The position numbers and the translations under genes are program-made. From contig CM049320.1 of assembly GCA_026874595.1 (NCBI GenBank), forward strand, positions 33,946,214 through 34,010,213: 64,000 nucleotides of DNA. Reading direction: 5' to 3'. The notes beneath the pieces were generated by a model. That model was given only the letters and a program-made list of their open reading frames with translations. It was not told where the DNA came from and ran no database searches. Shown here one piece after another: positions 60,179-64,000 of the stretch (position 1 is its first letter; the number at the start of each line of letters is the position of its first letter). The DNA comes from Sipunculus nudus. Its lineage: Eukaryota; Annelida; Sipuncula; Golfingiida; Sipunculidae.

Positions 60179-62819
60179 CAAATGGGTTTTAGGTTTTAAT
60201 GTGTGTTTAAAGGAGAAAACATCCAAAAGATATCACTTTATCAAGTTAAAACCGATATAATTTAATGTGGACATTTTCATCATTCATGATTCAATGAAAC
60301 TTTCACATGATAAAGGTTCATCTTTTATGCTTTATGATGCTTTGCACATTTCACTTCAGCACAATTTATCGATGACAAAACTCTCATAAAAATCATGACA
60401 ATAGCTAATATTTTTTTTATATCCTGAGTATAAATATATGTAACAGGGTGTTTTAGATGCTTGTATACATTTCGCATATAATTAAAATATAGAATTTTCA
60501 TCAGGTGAATTCAACTTTTAATTAAGGATAATTTTTCTGCCAAATCAGTGATGTGTAAATGACAATTTTCATATATGTACATAATTCCATAGTCTTAACA
60601 GATTCTTATTTGACCCAAACTACCAAATTTCAAAGATTTTATCAAATTTGAATAATAAAATTTAAAATCATAAGGCTAAAAACAGAAATGGAGCCTTCAA
60701 AACATAAATGAATTACATCCAGCATTAACACTTCATGTGTCTGATGATCATTGTATACTGAATATGAAGTCATTTTTTGTTGCCCATGGGTTGTTTTAAA
60801 ATCAGAACCTATAATAATAATATTGATATTCTTTTAATAGGGCCTTCCAATCCTCATGCTAGAAACAAACAATTGCCCTGTTAACAGTGAAGTAGACCTT
60901 AAATAATAATGTTGATTATGACAGCAATTTGACCTTTTTGATGAGGATACTATAAAAAGAGTTTTCTGCATCAACATCTCCATTGAATTGCTCGGTTTCT
61001 CTGAGACAACACCCGATGGCACTGATTAGCAAGTTCAGTATCACTGCAAATAATTTCAAGCATGGTTAAAAGTGCCGTATTGGAGTAGTCAATCATAAAA
61101 TAACCAATGGTGGATGGAATATGGGTATATTTGCTGATTGTAATTTGGGTGTATGGATACATGCTGATTTAAACCTTTTAAATAGTCCAGATATGTTCCC
61201 TGGGAACTTAAACTGAGATCTTTGCAAGAATCTCTTCTGTAACTCCTGTTTTCTCTGTGATTGTAAATTAGCATATTTGTTCCTTATGTTTAATGTGCAT
61301 TCTTTAATTAAGATTATAATAATTAATAAGAATATCATGGGTATACCCTCTGATTTCCAGACCCCACGAGATACCCTTGTAAGTATATGGTTCTAGCTTT
61401 TGCCAACAGCGGGCTGCATACATCTGTGGCATTTTATATCCAACCTGTCACCCCTATTTTGATGTATGGGAATGCCCCTCATCTGTAATAATTATTTGTT
61501 TTATTTATGACAAATGAGGGATAGACAGGATTACATATAAATCCTTATTAGGACAGTCAGATGTGTATAACATAAGCTGCTATTGGTATATTTTTTCACA
61601 CTGGCTCTCAGTGTAGCTTTGCATTCAGCTTGCGGGTTTAAACGTTTTGTGCTGTCATTTCACTATTTCCCCCTCCGTAAGTCCTTGCCTTATGCATGTT
61701 ATTTATCTACAGGCTAGCTTATATATGTTTTACAGTTTGTTTTATATTTGCTTATTGTATATAGGTTATGACCTTGACCTATGACCCATAAGACTTTGAC
61801 ATAGAAATCATTAGTTTCAATAGCAGCATGATATATATTAATTCAGTCATTATAGTTGTTTCAAGGATTATTATTATCTGTAAAAAGGTAATGTATGAAG
61901 TGTTAGGTGAACAGTGATTAGTGGTTTTACTATAGGGATTCTTACCCCAAAGTCTAATTTAAAGTACCTGTTCCCTTTAAGTTAAATATGATATCTCATA
62001 TCACATAAGTATAACACTCTACTCAAGATAAAAATGTGGGAGAAGAAATTGGGCATTTGTAAATTTTAGAAAAATCTAAAGAAAAAAGGTATTAACACCT
62101 GCAACAAAAAATGCTGAGAGCCAGAGGGGCAAAATTATTTATATGGGTAAAGTGAAGGAAGAATAGACTGTAGATATTTTATAAAATTGCACATATAACA
62201 AAAGCAGTATAAAATTAGCAGTGTACTAATATAAAATTAGCAATGTTAAAGACCTGCCCACATCAGCCTAAACATTAAGGAAAAATACTGTGGTTGGCTT
62301 TTCATTTATGAGGCTATTTTTTCAATTCACTCTTCATTGTTTTAATGAGGGTTCCATTTTTTGCGGTAATCTATCTGGTAACCTATACATAGTATATTGG
62401 TTGTCACATTGATTATTATTTAATGTGCCGCTGAATCTCTGAACATTTTGATGACCCACGAGAAGGAGAAAAAATTCATGTCCCTTATTGGTGGATAATA
62501 TGAAAATCTTTGATTTACAGCCTTTCAACTTTTCAACAAACAACCCTGATCTTATGGAAAACGTAAATAAAAAACCATGAGGCTATATGTTAATGACTGT
62601 TCACCGCTGTAGATGATATTTACAATATTTTTCCCTAACAATATTTTCCCCTCATGTACAAGAAGCCAACCACATTATGGTCATTCTAAATCAGAATACT
62701 GAATTACAGATGAAATATAATGAATGTTATAATATTGGTCGTTATATGTACCAGGGAAGTACAGGTGTAAGTACAGCTGATAAGTATATTCAGGTGTACT
62801 AATAGTCGGTCTCTTTCAG

Positions 62820-62904
62820 GTGGGGAAGCTGTTGACTGGAGCTTTGCTCAGCTGGAGCTGTTAGACAAACAAGGCATTGATCTGCGCACAGAAATGGAGA
62901 ACAA
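62820..62904 (+). CDS. unc-104: unc-104 exon q: post-FHA coiled coil start
   Basis: This exon completes a serine, has 27 codons and ends with 2 nt of a lysine. The acceptor is CTTTCAG and the donor GTAAGT. It encodes [20 protein letters not shown] then LRTEMEN, equivalent to [20 protein letters not shown] of KIF1A. It follows a 7.2-kb minisatellite-bearing intron. KIF1A runs directly from AETP to EPVDW, so no exon is obviously missing. Confidence 0.95.
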
Positions 62905-63504
62905 GTAAGTAACACCAAGACATACAAGTACTGGGGCTGTTATTCTTTGCTGTATATTATTTATAGTATATGTTTAACCTGTCTCTGATTTGCCAAAATG
63001 GTGCTGAAACAAATCCATGTACTACAAATGCTCCCAACTATCACAGCTTTTAACAGTTTTGACCACCAGGTGTTTTTCTCCACCATAGAGTGTAAAGCAG
63101 TGACATGTGGTGGATTCTTGAACAAGATATTTCATTCTCTCCATCAATGATCACAGAAAACTTTTATGTTTATGCAAAAAATATAATTTCAATATCTCTC
63201 TCTTCTTACTCTCACTCCCTGCGGTACTCTTAAACATCAATTCTCTTTTTTCCTCTTTCACACTATCTTTTCCATTTGTATATATCTTTTACCTTGTTCC
63301 TTTGTGTCTCTAGTACTCTTTTTCAGCTGCCTGTGGTTCCTCTGGCTTTCTCCTCCTGACTTTCTTGATGTCTCCCTTTGTCTTACTCACTGTCTAGCTC
63401 TGTTTATGCTTTCCTCTCCCTTTTAAAGTGATAATTTCTTATGTAGAATGATAAGGTGTAGAGCTAGTTCCATGGGTTTATGGGATTTTAATGTTTCATT
63501 ACAG
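62905..63504. other. 600-bp intron between exons q and r
   Basis: It includes a pyrimidine-rich stretch (63190-63425, many CTCT and TTTCCTC motifs). No gene seen. Confidence 0.75.
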
Positions 63505-63577
63505 GTTAAAGGAGCTAGAGGAACAGTACAAGAAAGAGAAGGAAGAATCGGACATGCTGTTTGAACAACAGAGAAAG
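63505..63577 (+). CDS. unc-104: unc-104 exon r: coiled coil, last exon in window
   Basis: This exon completes a lysine, has 24 codons and ends in phase 0 at donor GTGATG. It encodes LKELEEQYKKEKEESDMLFE then QQRK, matching the coiled coil after the FHA domain (LEEQYKREK in fly Unc-104). Later exons (stalk, DUF domains, PH domain) would lie beyond 64000. Confidence 0.93.
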
Positions 63578-64000
63578 GTGATGCTTCATTTGGACAATCT
63601 GATTTCTGTGATACCTCATAGACAGCTTATTATATGTTAATAACCGGCAGAGGGATGATACAGCTGCCTGTAATATCAACACATGTGTAGTCACTCTATT
63701 TTCTCAAAATACTTAAGTAATACATTTCAAAAGTGGATGAACACCTGCACCTTCACACATTCAGAGACAACTCTGTTGTCAGTTTCATTCCCAGGGGATG
63801 CATCACAAAGCAAAGTGACATCACATGCCCATGATGTTTGTAGATTTCATTGAAGCACAAGGCACTGAGCACAGAGATGTCAAACAAATTGTGGTGCTTG
63901 TTGATTTCATTCTGGAGTCTTGTGTCGCTGAGTACACTGGGTGCCAGGCTGATATGAGCCCACTGTATTAAATATGTGTATAAGCCATATCAGCCACAGG
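63578..64000. other. Intron after exon r, to window end
   Basis: Ordinary intron sequence. No following exon was recognised before the window ends. Confidence 0.75.

Larger units (their letters stand above)
55630..62819. other. 7.2-kb intron between exons p and q
   Basis: It contains two minisatellites (55754-56345, 58189-59110), a 36-bp duplication (56715-56786), a hairpin-headed dispersed repeat (57248-57490), a poly-C run and an (AT)n tract at 60157-60178. From 59120 to 62819 I see plain AT-rich intron and no gene. Confidence 0.8.

Overview
The window is animal genomic DNA: AT-rich, with long introns, GT-AG splice sites and dense, mostly short non-autonomous transposons. The repeats (tandem-core rolling-circle elements like the 'pearl' elements of bivalves, and families rich in 'gtccgtccg') point to a lophotrochozoan, most likely a bivalve mollusc. 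That assignment is inference; the sequence does not name the species.

One gene is present: a plus-strand kinesin-3 motor of the unc-104/KIF1A/KIF1B type. I recognise 18 consecutive exons between 9713 and 63577. They splice in frame to 619 complete codons with no stop, and reading phase is kept across all 17 introns. Exons 1-10 encode the motor domain from near its N-terminus: P-loop at 26771-26950, switch I at 42164-42275, switch II at 42996-43139, K-loop at 43483-47876, neck at 49308-49447. Exons 10-12 encode the neck coil and linker, exons 13-15 an FHA domain, and exons 16-18 the start of the following coiled coil. The first coding exon (about 35 residues) and the stalk and PH-domain tail lie outside the window or were not found. 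The protein would be a plus-end-directed microtubule motor for synaptic vesicle precursors and dense-core vesicles.

About 97% of the window is intron. 1-9712 is 5' intron or flank with a 205-bp direct repeat and copies of several dispersed families. 9796-26770 is a 17-kb intron holding a 4.3-kb foldback element (17865-22172) whose left arm was split by a Helentron-like element carrying a 280-bp satellite (18179-20273), plus a second foldback (25318-26625). 26951-35229 holds a Tigger/pogo deletion derivative that still encodes part of a CENP-B-type helix-turn-helix. 43498-55560 has closely spaced exons with several TA-flanked MITEs, a second Helentron-like copy (51846-53140) and a GA-rich tract. 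55630-62819 carries two minisatellites, one a 42-bp array of about 22 copies. No second host gene, functional tRNA, rRNA or CRISPR array is seen.

Best leads: a 15-nt microexon inside the K-loop of the motor; the nested foldback/Helentron structure, in which the intact arm preserves the empty insertion site; and a neck exon bracketed within 20 bp on each side by transposon-like inverted repeats.
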